A stretch of DNA of 64,000 nucleotides from Streptomyces sp. NBC_00461. GTDB lineage: Bacteria > Actinomycetota > Actinomycetes > Streptomycetales > Streptomycetaceae. The stretch's first letter is position 1. Each line of letters begins with the position of its first letter. The stretch spans positions 1,769,001 to 1,833,000 of the forward strand of contig NZ_CP107902.1 in assembly GCF_036013935.1 (NCBI RefSeq), given 5' to 3'. This document shows positions 40,151-48,889 of the stretch, in pieces. A program made the translations under genes and the position numbers. Under the pieces are notes generated by a model. The model was given only the letters and a program-made list of their open reading frames with translations. It was not told the DNA's origin and ran no database searches.

Positions 40151-40903
40151 TTACGCGTCGACCTTCTCCATGACCTCGTCGCTGACATCGAAGTTGGCGA
40201 AGACGTTCTGCACGTCGTCGCTGTCCTCGAGCGCGTCGATCAGCTTGAAGATCTTCCTGGCGCCCTCCTCGTCCAGTTCGACCTGCATAGTCGGGACGAA
40301 GTTGGCCTCGGCGGAGTCGTAGTCGATCCCGGAGTCCTGGAGGGCGGTGCGGACGGCGACCATGTCGGTGGCCTCGCTGAGCACCTCGAAGGACTCGCCG
40401 AGGTCGTTGACCTCCTCGGCGCCGGCGTCCAGGACGGCCCCGAGGACGTCGTCCTCGCTCAGCTCGCCCTTGGGGACGATGACGACGCCCTTGCGGTTGA
40501 AGAGGTACGACACCGAGCCGGGGTCGGCCATGTTGCCGCCGTTGCGGGTCATGGCGACGCGCACGTCCGAGGCGGCGCGGTTGCGGTTGTCGGTGAGGCA
40601 CTCGATGAGCACCGCGACGCCGTTCGGTCCGTAACCCTCGTACATGATCGTCTCGTAGTCGGCGCCGCCGGCCTCGAGGCCGCCGCCGCGCTTGACCGCG
40701 GAGTCGATGTTCTTGTTCGGGACCGACGACTTCTTCGCCTTCTGGATGGCGTCGTAGAGAGTGGGGTTGCCCTCGATGTCGACGCCGCCCATCCGGGCAG
40801 CCACCTCGATATTCTTGATCAGCTTCGCGAAGAGCTTGCCGCGCTTGGCGTCGATCACGGCCTTCTTGTGCTTCGTCGTAGCCCATTTAGAGTGGCCGGA
40901 CAT
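40151..40903 (-). CDS. YebC/TACO1-family protein
   Basis: 250 aa from ATG 40903 (AAGGAG 8 nt upstream), starting [14 protein letters not shown]. All three TACO1 domains are complete. Members were annotated as transcription regulators of ruv genes; recent work points to a role in translation of proline-rich or difficult sequences. Its place between pdxT and ruvC is conserved. Confidence 0.93.
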   Translation of the reverse strand: MSGHSKWATTKHKKAVIDAKRGKLFAKLIKNIEVAARMGGVDIEGNPTLYDAIQKAKKSSVPNKNIDSAVKRGGGLEAGGADYETIMYEGYGPNGVAVLIECLTDNRNRAASDVRVAMTRNGGNMADPGSVSYLFNRKGVVIVPKGELSEDDVLGAVLDAGAEEVNDLGESFEVLSEATDMVAVRTALQDSGIDYDSAEANFVPTMQVELDEEGARKIFKLIDALEDSDDVQNVFANFDVSDEVMEKVDA

Positions 40904-40952
40904 CTGCCTGTCTCCTTCGCGTAACCCATCTCTGCAACCAACGCCTGAGATC

Positions 40953-41558
40953 CTACAAGGACTCCGGCGTCCGGTTCGCGCGCACGATGTCGACAAAGAG
41001 GGAGTGCACGCGGTGGTCGCCGGTCAGTTCCGGGTGGAAGGACGTGGCGAGGGCGTTGCCTTGACGGACCGCGACGATGTGGCCCTCGTGCTCGGCGAGC
41101 ACCTCGGTCTCGGCGCCGACGGACTCGACCCAGGGGGCGCGGATGAAGACGCCCTCCACGGGATCGCCCGCGACGCCCCGGACGTGGACCGCCGCTTCGA
41201 AGGATTCGTTCTGGCGGCCGAAGGCGTTGCGGCGCACGATCATGTCGATGCCGCCGATGGTCTCCTGGCCCGAGCGCGGGTCGAGGATCTTGTCGGCGAG
41301 CATGATCATGCCGGCGCAGGTGCCGTAGACGGGCATGCCGTCACGCACGCGCGCGCGTAGGGGCTCCATGACGCCGAACAGGACGGCCAGCTTGGAGATG
41401 GTGGTGGACTCGCCGCCGGGGATGACGAGGCCGTCCACCTCGGCGAGTTCCTCGGGGCGCCGCACCGGCCTGGCCACGGCATCGGCCGCGGCCAGGGCGA
41501 CGAGGTGCTCCCGGACGTCGCCCTGAAGGGCCAGGACGCCTATGACAGGAGTGCTCAT
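40953..41558 (-). CDS. pdxT: Pyridoxal 5'-phosphate synthase glutaminase subunit PdxT
   Basis: 201 aa class I glutaminase. [19 protein letters not shown], nucleophile Cys in YGTCAGMI, and the His-Glu pair in SFHPEL. Supplies ammonia to PdxS for ribose-phosphate-dependent PLP synthesis. Starts 6 nt after pdxS. Confidence 0.97.
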   Translation of the reverse strand: MSTPVIGVLALQGDVREHLVALAAADAVARPVRRPEELAEVDGLVIPGGESTTISKLAVLFGVMEPLRARVRDGMPVYGTCAGMIMLADKILDPRSGQETIGGIDMIVRRNAFGRQNESFEAAVHVRGVAGDPVEGVFIRAPWVESVGAETEVLAEHEGHIVAVRQGNALATSFHPELTGDHRVHSLFVDIVRANRTPESL

Positions 41559-41564
41559 GGGTGG

Positions 41565-42476
41565 TTACCAGCCGCGGTTGGCGTAGCGCTCGGCCTCGGG
41601 GAGGGTGTCGCAGTTGATGCCGACCATGGCCTCGCCCAGGTTGCGGGACGCGTCCGCGATGATCTTGGGGTCGTCGTAGAAGGTGGTCGCCTTCACGATG
41701 GCGGCGGCGCGCTTGGCCGGGTCGCCGGACTTGAAGATGCCGGAGCCGACGAAGACGCCCTCGGCGCCGAGCTGGCGCATGAGCGCGGCGTCGGCGGGGG
41801 TGGCGACGCCGCCGGCGGAGAACAGGACCACCGGGAGCTTGCCGAGCTCGGAGACTTCCTTGACCAGCTCGTACGGGGCGCGCAGCTCCTTGGCGGCGGC
41901 GTACAGCTCGTTGTTGTCGTAGCCGCGCAGGCGGGCGATCTCGTTCTTGATCTGGCGCAGGTGGCGGACGGCCTCGACGACGTTTCCGGTGCCGGCCTCA
42001 CCCTTGGAGCGGATCATGGCCGCGCCCTCGGCGATACGGCGCAGGGCCTCGCCCAGGTTGGTGGCACCGCAGACGAAGGGGGTGGTGAACGCCCACTTGT
42101 CGGAGTGGTTGACCTCGTCGGCCGGGGTGAGGACCTCGGACTCGTCGATGTAGTCGACGCCGAGGGACTGCAGGACCTGGGCCTCGACGAAGTGGCCGAT
42201 GCGGGACTTGGCCATGACCGGGATCGAGACGGCCTCGATGATGCCCTCGATCATGTCCGGGTCGGACATACGGGCCACGCCGCCGTCCTTGCGGATGTCG
42301 GCCGGGACCCGCTCCAGGGCCATGACGGCGACGGCGCCCGCGTCCTCGGCGATCTTCGCCTGCTCCGGCGTGACGACGTCCATGATCACGCCACCCTTGA
42401 GCTGCTCGGCCATGCCGCGCTTCACGCGTGCGGTGCCGGTCTCGGGGGCCTGGTTTTCGGAGAGCGTGCTGGACAC
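41565..42476 (-). CDS. pdxS: Pyridoxal 5'-phosphate synthase lyase subunit PdxS
   Basis: 303 aa (beta/alpha)8 barrel. Schiff-base lysines in [18 protein letters not shown] (near residue 27) and in the [10 protein letters not shown] region, phosphate site in [13 protein letters not shown] and [12 protein letters not shown]. Makes PLP from ribose 5-phosphate, glyceraldehyde 3-phosphate and ammonia. GTG start at 42476. Confidence 0.98.
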   Translation of the reverse strand: MSSTLSENQAPETGTARVKRGMAEQLKGGVIMDVVTPEQAKIAEDAGAVAVMALERVPADIRKDGGVARMSDPDMIEGIIEAVSIPVMAKSRIGHFVEAQVLQSLGVDYIDESEVLTPADEVNHSDKWAFTTPFVCGATNLGEALRRIAEGAAMIRSKGEAGTGNVVEAVRHLRQIKNEIARLRGYDNNELYAAAKELRAPYELVKEVSELGKLPVVLFSAGGVATPADAALMRQLGAEGVFVGSGIFKSGDPAKRAAAIVKATTFYDDPKIIADASRNLGEAMVGINCDTLPEAERYANRGW

Positions 42477-42593
42477 GGGTTGACCTCACTCGGTGAAAGA
42501 GGGTTTCTGCAGACACCGAGGAAACGCGAATGGGCCAGTCCAAAGCAAGGGCCAATGGCAAGCCGGTGGATCCTTTTCCGGACTGCGGTGGGG

Positions 42594-43145
42594 TTATGGC
42601 TGCTGGGAGACCCGGTCGGCCAGGGCCGCAGGCGGTTCGTCGTCCATCTCGAAGGCCATCGGGAAGGGGGCGTGTCCGGCCAGCCGGAACCAGCGCACCT
42701 TGCGGTGTTCGCGCAGCCTGCGGGCCGCGCCCACGGCGTCGTTGTGGAAGCGGCGGGCCATCGGGACCCGCAGTACCGCCTCGGTCAGTTCGTGGGCGGC
42801 CTCGTCCCCGCCGGGCGCCTCGCGCACCACCTCCACCTGCTGCGGCACCGCGAACACGGCTCGCAGTGCCTGGCTCAGCTCGCTCTCGGCGACCTCCCGC
42901 TGCTCCTCCTCGGCCTGCCGGGCCGCGTGCGCCGCCTCGTACAGGACGATCGAGGCGGCCGGATCGAGGACACCGGAGGTGGCGAGTTCCTGCGCCACGG
43001 AGGCCCGGCGCACCAGCTGCGCGTCGAGCGCGGCACGGGCTGCGTCGATCCTGGCGTGCAGCCGGTCCAGCCGGCCCGCCGTCCAGCTCAGGTAGAGGCC
43101 GATCGCGAGCAGGGCGGCGAGGATCCAGATGAGGGTTGCGGTCAC
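42594..43145 (-). CDS. LemA-like single-pass membrane protein
   Basis: 183 aa. N-terminal hydrophobic segment (residues 3-22, ATLIWILAALLAIGLYLSWT) followed by long helices with the LemA-like pattern (RLHARIDAARAALDAQLVRRAS, FHNDAVGAARRLREHRK). Function unknown. GTG start at 43145; an earlier GTG 7 nt upstream is out of frame. Follows pimA after a 301-bp spacer that holds tandem repeats. Confidence 0.7.
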   Translation of the reverse strand: MTATLIWILAALLAIGLYLSWTAGRLDRLHARIDAARAALDAQLVRRASVAQELATSGVLDPAASIVLYEAAHAARQAEEEQREVAESELSQALRAVFAVPQQVEVVREAPGGDEAAHELTEAVLRVPMARRFHNDAVGAARRLREHRKVRWFRLAGHAPFPMAFEMDDEPPAALADRVSQQP

Positions 43146-43235
43146 GGGCGGTCACGTTACCGGGGTACCGAGGGGCAGTTGTGATCAGCCGTGACGGAAT
43201 GATGGCGGGATTACGGTCGACCCACCGGACCTGCC

Positions 43236-43440
43236 GTGGTCAGCCGCCGAGACCGCCAGTGTCGGTCAGCCGCCGCGACCACCATGGTCACCACCGAAAC
43301 CCACCGTCACCAGCCCCCGGCACCACCATGGTCACCACCGAAACCCGCCATCGCCAGCCGCCGCGACCACCATGGTCACCACCGAAACCCGCCGTCGCCT
43401 GCCGCCGGGACAACTGTGGTCGGTCAGCCGCCGGGAACCG
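43236..43440. repeat. 44-bp tandem repeat between pimA and the LemA-like gene
   Basis: Three near-identical 44-bp units at 43279-43322, 43323-43366 and 43367-43410 contain ACCACCATGGTCACCACCG (19 nt) followed by AAACCC and a variable GCC-rich half; decayed half-units flank them. The ACCATGGT core is a palindrome and can form GACCA-CCA-TGGTC hairpins. Not a multiple of 3, and no frame is supported. The whole 301-bp gap (43146-43446) has nothing else recognisable. Confidence 0.85.
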
Positions 43441-43446
43441 TCGTCG

Positions 43447-44616
43447 TCAGTCCCGTGCCAGCCCCAGCCGCGCCCGCAGCCCCGGCCCGCGGTCGTCGTC
43501 CGCCGCCGCGACCGCCGCCGCGCCCGACGTGACCGTCTCGTACACCGACAGGATGTCCGCCCCGACGGTCGACCAGTCGAAGCGCCGTACGTGCGCACTC
43601 CCCCGCTCGCGCAACTCGGCCCGGCGCTCCGGGTCTCCCAGCAGCCTCAGGGCCGCCTCCGCCAGCGCGCCGGAGTCCTCGTTGGCGAAGAGTGCGCCCG
43701 CCGCGCCCTGGTCGAGGACCTGGGCGAAGGCGTCCAGGTCGGCGGCGAGGACGGGGGCGCCGGCGGACATGGCCTCGACGAGGATGATGCCGAAGCTCTC
43801 ACCGCCGGTGTTGGGGGCGACGTAGAGGTCGACACTGCGCAGGAAGCGGGCCTTGTCCTGGTCGCTGATCATGCCCAGGAACTCGACGCGGGAGCGGAGT
43901 TCGGCGGGCAGGGTCTCGACCGCCTCCTCCTCGTCGCCCCGGCCCGCGACCAGCAGGCGGGTCTGCGGGCGGGCGGCGAGGATCGCCGGGAGCGCCTTCA
44001 TCAGGACCGGCAGGCCCTTGCGGGGCTCGTCGATACGGCCGATGAAGCCGATGGTGTCTCCCTGCCACTCGGGCTTGGGCTTGGCCCGGGCGAAGAAGTC
44101 GACGTCGACGCCGTTCGGGATGACGACCGCGTCGCCGCCGAGATGTTCGACGAGGGTGCGACGGGCGTACTCGCTCACCGCGATGCGCGCGCTGATCTTC
44201 TCCAGGGCCGCCTGGAGGATCGCGTACGCGGCGATCATCGCCCGCGAGCGGGGGTTCGAGGTGTGGAAGGTGGCGACGATCGGGCCGGACGCCGCCCAGC
44301 AGGTCAGCAGGCCCAGCGACGGGGAGGTCGGTTCGTGGATGTGCACGACGTCGAACTCGCCGTCGTGCAGCCAGCGGCGCACGCGAGCGGCGCTCAGGAA
44401 GCCGAAGTTCAGCCGGGCCACCGAGCCGTTGTACGGCACCGGGACCGCGCGGCCGGCCGAGACGACGTACGGCGGCAACGGGGTGTCGTCGTCTGCGGGC
44501 GCCAGGACGGAGACCTCGTGGCCCAGCCGGATGAAGTACTCCGCGAGGTCACGGATGTGGAACTGGACCCCGCCGGGCACGTCCCAGGAGTACGGGCACA
44601 CGATGCCGATCCTCAC
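43447..44616 (-). CDS. pimA: Phosphatidylinositol mannosyltransferase (GT4) PimA
   Basis: 389 aa, GT-B fold. Adds the first mannose from GDP-Man to phosphatidylinositol on the cytoplasmic face. N-terminal GIVCPYSWDVPGGVQFHIRDL, VVHIHEPTSPSLG, and the nucleotide-sugar motif in APNTGGESFGIILVEAMSAG with the conserved E-x7-E. GTG start 44616 overlaps the acyltransferase stop by 4 nt. Third gene of the pgsA-acyltransferase-pimA operon. Confidence 0.93.
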   Translation of the reverse strand: MRIGIVCPYSWDVPGGVQFHIRDLAEYFIRLGHEVSVLAPADDDTPLPPYVVSAGRAVPVPYNGSVARLNFGFLSAARVRRWLHDGEFDVVHIHEPTSPSLGLLTCWAASGPIVATFHTSNPRSRAMIAAYAILQAALEKISARIAVSEYARRTLVEHLGGDAVVIPNGVDVDFFARAKPKPEWQGDTIGFIGRIDEPRKGLPVLMKALPAILAARPQTRLLVAGRGDEEEAVETLPAELRSRVEFLGMISDQDKARFLRSVDLYVAPNTGGESFGIILVEAMSAGAPVLAADLDAFAQVLDQGAAGALFANEDSGALAEAALRLLGDPERRAELRERGSAHVRRFDWSTVGADILSVYETVTSGAAAVAAADDDRGPGLRARLGLARD

Positions 44617-45539
44617 GGCCGCTCCCCGGTCGCACCGTCGGCTGGTCGCGGTTCAAGGTCCTTGAGCCACAAGCGCTGGAGCATGTGCCAGTCCTCCGGA
44701 TGGTCGGCGATCCCCGTGGCGAAGGCATCGGCCAGCGCCTGTGTCATGACAGACGTCTTTTCGGCCCGGCTGCCTGTCTCGGGCACCTCGACCGGTGGGT
44801 GCACGCGCCCCTGCATGACGGGCGAGTCGTCGTACCAGAGGGTGACCGGCAGGAGCAGTGCGCCGGTCTGCTGGGCGAGGAGGGCGGGGCCGGCCGGCAT
44901 CCGCGTGGCCTCGCCGAAGAACTGGACCTCGACGCCCGAGGACGACAGGTCGCGCTCGGCGACCAGGCAGACCAGGCCGCCGTCACGCAGTCGCCGGGCC
45001 AGGGTGCCGAAGGCGGTGCCGCCGCTGTGCGGCAGTACCTCCATGCCGAGGCCCTCGCGGTAGGCGACGAAACGGTCGTACAGGGTCTCCGGCTTCAGGC
45101 GCTCGGCGACCGTCGTGAACGGCGTCTCCAGCTTTGTGGTGACCCAGGCGCCCGCGAGGTCCCAGTTGGCCATGTGCGGCAGCGCGAGGACGAGGCCCCT
45201 GTCGGAGGCGATCCCGTCGGTCAGGTGGTGCAGGCCCTTGGGGTCGAAGCCGTTCCTTATGCGGTCCGCGCTCCACGCCGGGAGCCGGAAGGACTCCATC
45301 CAGTAGCGCAGGTACGAGCGCATGCCGGCGCGCGAGAGCTCGGCCAGGCGCTCGGGGCTCGCGTCCGGCAGCACGCGCGCGTAGTTGCTCTCCAGCCGCT
45401 GCACGCCCTTGCCGCGCTGCTTCCAGGCAAGGTCGGCGATGGTGCGTCCGAGGCGTACGGCGACCGGCTCGGGAAGCTTCTTGACCGTGCCCCAGCCGAG
45501 TCCGTACAGGGCGTCGGTGAGCTGATCCCGGGCGCTCAC
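44613..45539 (-). CDS. Phosphatidylinositol mannoside acyltransferase (LpxL/HtrB-like)
   Basis: 308 aa of the LpxL-type lysophospholipid acyltransferase superfamily. Catalytic H-x4-D in ALPHMANWDLAG, plus VCLVAERDLS. Homologous to mycobacterial Rv2611c (PatA), which acylates PIMs. GTG start at 45539 overlaps the pgsA stop (GTGA). Confidence 0.92.
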   Translation of the reverse strand: MSARDQLTDALYGLGWGTVKKLPEPVAVRLGRTIADLAWKQRGKGVQRLESNYARVLPDASPERLAELSRAGMRSYLRYWMESFRLPAWSADRIRNGFDPKGLHHLTDGIASDRGLVLALPHMANWDLAGAWVTTKLETPFTTVAERLKPETLYDRFVAYREGLGMEVLPHSGGTAFGTLARRLRDGGLVCLVAERDLSSSGVEVQFFGEATRMPAGPALLAQQTGALLLPVTLWYDDSPVMQGRVHPPVEVPETGSRAEKTSVMTQALADAFATGIADHPEDWHMLQRLWLKDLEPRPADGATGERP

Positions 45540-46222
45540 TTCGCCGCCTCACTCCCCTGCGAGGCGTTCTCCGGCGGTGCCGCCTCGGCCGCCGCCTCCG
45601 CCTCCGCCGACTCGCGACGGACCGTGACGACCCGCTGGATCAGCGTGACCAGGCTGCCCACGGCGACGATCCACAGCGCGACGGGCAGCAGGTACTGGAT
45701 CCCCGGCACGCCGAACTTGTGCAGCCCGGCGAGCCCGGCCGCGACCAGGGAGATGACCAGGCGCTCGGCTCGCTCCACGAGGCCGTTGACGGCGACCGGC
45801 AGGCCGATCGACTCGCCCCGGGCCTTGGTGTACGACACCACCTGGCCGCTGGCCAGGCAGAAGATCGAGACGGCGCACAGGGCGATGTCGTCGCCGCCGC
45901 CCGCGTACCAGAGGGCGAATCCGCCGAAGATCGCGCCGTCGGCGACCCGGTCGAGCGTGGAGTCCAGGAAGGCGCCCCAGCGGCTGCTACGGCCCAGCTG
46001 GCGCGCCATGTTGCCGTCGACGAGGTCGGAGAACACGAACAGCGTGATCACGACCGTGCCCCAGAAGAACTCGCCCATGGGGTAGAAGACCAGCGCGCCC
46101 GCGACCACGCCGGCGGTACCGAGGAGCGTGACCGTGTCGGGGCTCACGCCCCGCCGGATGAGAAACGCGGCGAACGGTGTGAGGACACGCGTGAAAAATG
46201 CACGCGCGTACTTGTTCAGCAT
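45536..46222 (-). CDS. pgsA: Phosphatidylinositol-phosphate synthase (CDP-alcohol phosphatidyltransferase)
   Basis: 228 aa from ATG 46222. CDP-OH-P motif complete: D66-x2-D69-G-x2-A-R-x8-G83-x3-D87-x3-D91. Hydrophobic throughout, with about six membrane segments. In actinobacteria this locus makes PI phosphate from CDP-DAG and inositol phosphate, feeding the two downstream PIM enzymes. Symbol by synteny with the mycobacterial cluster. Confidence 0.9.
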   Translation of the reverse strand: MLNKYARAFFTRVLTPFAAFLIRRGVSPDTVTLLGTAGVVAGALVFYPMGEFFWGTVVITLFVFSDLVDGNMARQLGRSSRWGAFLDSTLDRVADGAIFGGFALWYAGGGDDIALCAVSIFCLASGQVVSYTKARGESIGLPVAVNGLVERAERLVISLVAAGLAGLHKFGVPGIQYLLPVALWIVAVGSLVTLIQRVVTVRRESAEAEAAAEAAPPENASQGSEAAK

Positions 46223-46505
46223 GGCCTTCCCGACGGTCGGTGTGGCCGCGGCCCCTGCTGGCCACCGGCTGGCCCATCGTAGCCACGCGCGCGCTTGTGC
46301 GACGGCCGGGCACCCGGACGTCTGTGCGGAGATCCGGCGGATGGCCCGCAGCCGGCCGCGGGAGGCGCGATCGCGTCCTCTGTATGGACGCACCGTGACG
46401 GGAGTGGAAAGCTCGAAGAACCGCGGGCGTCATCGGAGCCGCCACCGCACGCGGCCCGGCACGCCCGCGCCCAGAGTGACCTCACCGTGCACGGGAGGCA
46501 AGGCC

Positions 46506-48704
46506 ATGGGCGACAAGGCAAACGCACACCCCGGAGCCGCCGGCAGGGCAACGGCGGCCGACCACCCCGCGTCCGTACGGAATGTGGTGCTGGTCGGCCA
46601 CTCCGGATCGGGCAAGACGACATTGGTGGAAGCTCTCGCGCTGACGGCGGGAGCGGTGAACAGGGCGGGCCGTGTGGAGGACGGCGGCACGGTCTCCGAC
46701 TACGACGAGATCGAGCACCGGCAGCAACGCTCGGTACAGCTCTCCCTGGTGCCGGTCGAATGGGACGGCATCAAGGTCAATCTCCTCGACACCCCCGGAT
46801 ACGCCGACTTCGTCGGGGAACTCAGGGCCGGTCTGCGAGCCGCGGACGCGGCCCTTTTCGTCGTCTCGGCCTCCGACGGCGTGGACGGCTCGACCCGCAT
46901 GGTGTGGGAGGAGTGCGCGGCCGTCGGCATGCCGCGGGCGATCGTGATCACACACCTGGAGTCCGCCCGGGCGGACTTCGAGGGGATGACGCGGACCTGC
47001 GCGGAGGCCTTCGGCGGGGACGACCCGGACGCGGTGATCCCGCTGTACCTGCCGCTGCACGGCCCGCAGGGGCCCGACGGGCACGCGCCCGTGACCGGGC
47101 TGGTCGGGCTGCTGTCGCGGAAGCTCTTCGACTACGCGTCCGGGGAGCGCAAGGAGTCCGAACCGGGCGAGGACCAGCTGCCCGAGATGGAGGAGGCCCG
47201 CAACCGGCTGATCGAGGGGATCATCTCGGAGAGCGAGGACGAGACCCTCATGGACCGCTATCTGGGCGGCGAGCAGATCGACTTCGGGACGCTCGTGGAG
47301 GACCTGGAGCGGGCCGTGGCGCGCGGGGTCTTCTTCCCGGTGCTGGCCGCCGCCCCCGCGGCCGAGGGCGCCCGGCAGGGGATCGGCACGGTCGAGCTGC
47401 TGGAGCTGGTCACCGGCGGGTTCCCGACGCCGTTCGAGCACCCCACGCCGGGGGTCACGACGATCAACGGCAAGCCGCGCGAGATCAAACCCTGTGACAC
47501 GGAGGGTCCGCTGGTCGCCGAGGTCGTGAAGACCGCTTCCGACCCCTATGTCGGCCGCGTCTCCATGGTCCGCGTCTTCTCCGGCACGCTGCGCCCCGAC
47601 GAGACGGTGCACGTCTCGGGCCACGGCCTGGCGGACCGCGGGCACGAGGACCACGACGTCGACGAGCGCGTCGGTGCGCTGTCCACCCCCTTCGGCAAGC
47701 AGCAGCGCGTGGTGACGCACGCCATCGCGGGCGATCTGGTGTGCGTGGCGAAGCTCGGCCGCGCGGAGACCGGCGACACCCTCTCGGCCAAGGACGACCC
47801 GCTGCTCATGGAGCCGTGGGAGATGCCCGACCCGCTGCTGCCGCTCGCCATCGAGGCGCACAGCAAGGCGGACGAGGACAAGCTCTCGCAGGGCCTGTCC
47901 CGGCTGGTCGCCGAGGATCCGACCATGCGGCTCGAACAGAACCCGAACACCCACCAGGTGGTGCTGTGGTGCCTGGGCGAGGCGCACGCGGACGTCGCGC
48001 TGGAACGGCTGCGCAGCCGCTACGGCGTCCAGGTCGATGTCGTACCGCACAAGGTCTCCCTGCGGGAGACGTTCGCGGCCAAGTCCGGTGGGCGCGGGCG
48101 CCATGTGAAGCAGTCCGGCGGGCACGGGCAGTACGCGATCTGCGAGATCGAGGTGGAGCCGCTGCCGGGCGGTTCGGGCATCGAGTTCGTGGACAAGGTC
48201 GTCGGCGGCGCGGTGCCGCGGCAGTTCATCCCGTCCGTCGAGAAGGGCGTAAGGGCCCAGGCGGCCAAGGGAGTTGCCGCGGGGTATCCGCTCATCGACG
48301 TCCGCGTGACGCTGCTGGACGGCAAGGCGCACTCCGTGGACTCCTCCGACGCGGCGTTCCAGACGGCCGGCGCGCTGGCACTGCGGGAGGCCGCGTCCGA
48401 CGTGAAGATCCACCTCCTGGAGCCGGTGGCGGAGGTGACCATTCTGGTCGGCGACGACTACGTGGGCGCCATCATGAGCGACCTGTCCGGACGGCGCGGC
48501 CGGGTGCTCGGCACGGAACAGACCACCGGCAGCCGGACGCTCGTACGGGCCGAGGTGCCCGAGATCGAGATCGGGCGGTACGCGGTGGATCTGCGCTCCC
48601 TCTCGCACGGCACCGGGCGCTTCAACCGTGCGTACGCGCGGCACGAGCCGATGCCGCCGCAGATTGCAGAAAGGATTCGCGAAGAGGTGCGCGCCGCCTC
48701 GTAG
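46506..48704 (+). CDS. EF-G paralogue with degenerate GTPase motifs
   Basis: 732 aa from ATG 46506 (GGGAGG upstream). EF-G domain order is kept, with P-loop GHSGSGKTT (residues 31-39) and G3 DTPGYADF (95-102). The G1-following switch region is changed (usual RGITI is RSVQLSLV) and the NKxD guanine motif is replaced by T149-H-L-E152 in VITHLESARADF. It is therefore not a housekeeping EF-G; it resembles the actinobacterial FusA2/EF-G-like class of unclear role. Divergent from pgsA; a hairpin terminator follows. Confidence 0.85.
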   Translation: MGDKANAHPGAAGRATAADHPASVRNVVLVGHSGSGKTTLVEALALTAGAVNRAGRVEDGGTVSDYDEIEHRQQRSVQLSLVPVEWDGIKVNLLDTPGYADFVGELRAGLRAADAALFVVSASDGVDGSTRMVWEECAAVGMPRAIVITHLESARADFEGMTRTCAEAFGGDDPDAVIPLYLPLHGPQGPDGHAPVTGLVGLLSRKLFDYASGERKESEPGEDQLPEMEEARNRLIEGIISESEDETLMDRYLGGEQIDFGTLVEDLERAVARGVFFPVLAAAPAAEGARQGIGTVELLELVTGGFPTPFEHPTPGVTTINGKPREIKPCDTEGPLVAEVVKTASDPYVGRVSMVRVFSGTLRPDETVHVSGHGLADRGHEDHDVDERVGALSTPFGKQQRVVTHAIAGDLVCVAKLGRAETGDTLSAKDDPLLMEPWEMPDPLLPLAIEAHSKADEDKLSQGLSRLVAEDPTMRLEQNPNTHQVVLWCLGEAHADVALERLRSRYGVQVDVVPHKVSLRETFAAKSGGRGRHVKQSGGHGQYAICEIEVEPLPGGSGIEFVDKVVGGAVPRQFIPSVEKGVRAQAAKGVAAGYPLIDVRVTLLDGKAHSVDSSDAAFQTAGALALREAASDVKIHLLEPVAEVTILVGDDYVGAIMSDLSGRRGRVLGTEQTTGSRTLVRAEVPEIEIGRYAVDLRSLSHGTGRFNRAYARHEPMPPQIAERIREEVRAAS

Positions 48705-48752
48705 TTGGGCGACGGGCGCTCTCAAGTGGCTTTTGTGGAACGCTCCCCTCCG

Positions 48753-48784
48753 CGTCGGCGGGCGGCTTCGGCCGTCCGCCGACG
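48753..48784 (+). terminator. Terminator after the EF-G-like gene
   Basis: 14-bp stem with one G-T pair and a TTCG tetraloop (arms 48753-48766 and 48771-48784), 48 nt after the stop codon. Confidence 0.75.
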
Positions 48785-48889
48785 AATGTCGGTGCCTGCG
48801 GATACGCTGATGACCTGATCAACAGGTGTGCGAAGCAAGGAAGTCGGGAAAGCCGCAGAGGCGACATCCGGCAGCGATCGGGGGCGGGA

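Noticed and set aside
42477..42593. PLP or other riboswitch upstream of pdxS
   Set aside because: Only 117 bp, with a short TCAC-TCG-GTGA repeat; nothing resembling a known aptamer, and the spacing does not match the BldD signature.
43238..43532. Proline/histidine-rich small protein over the 44-bp repeats
   Set aside because: Period not a multiple of 3, and no start signal. Best taken as a non-coding repeat.
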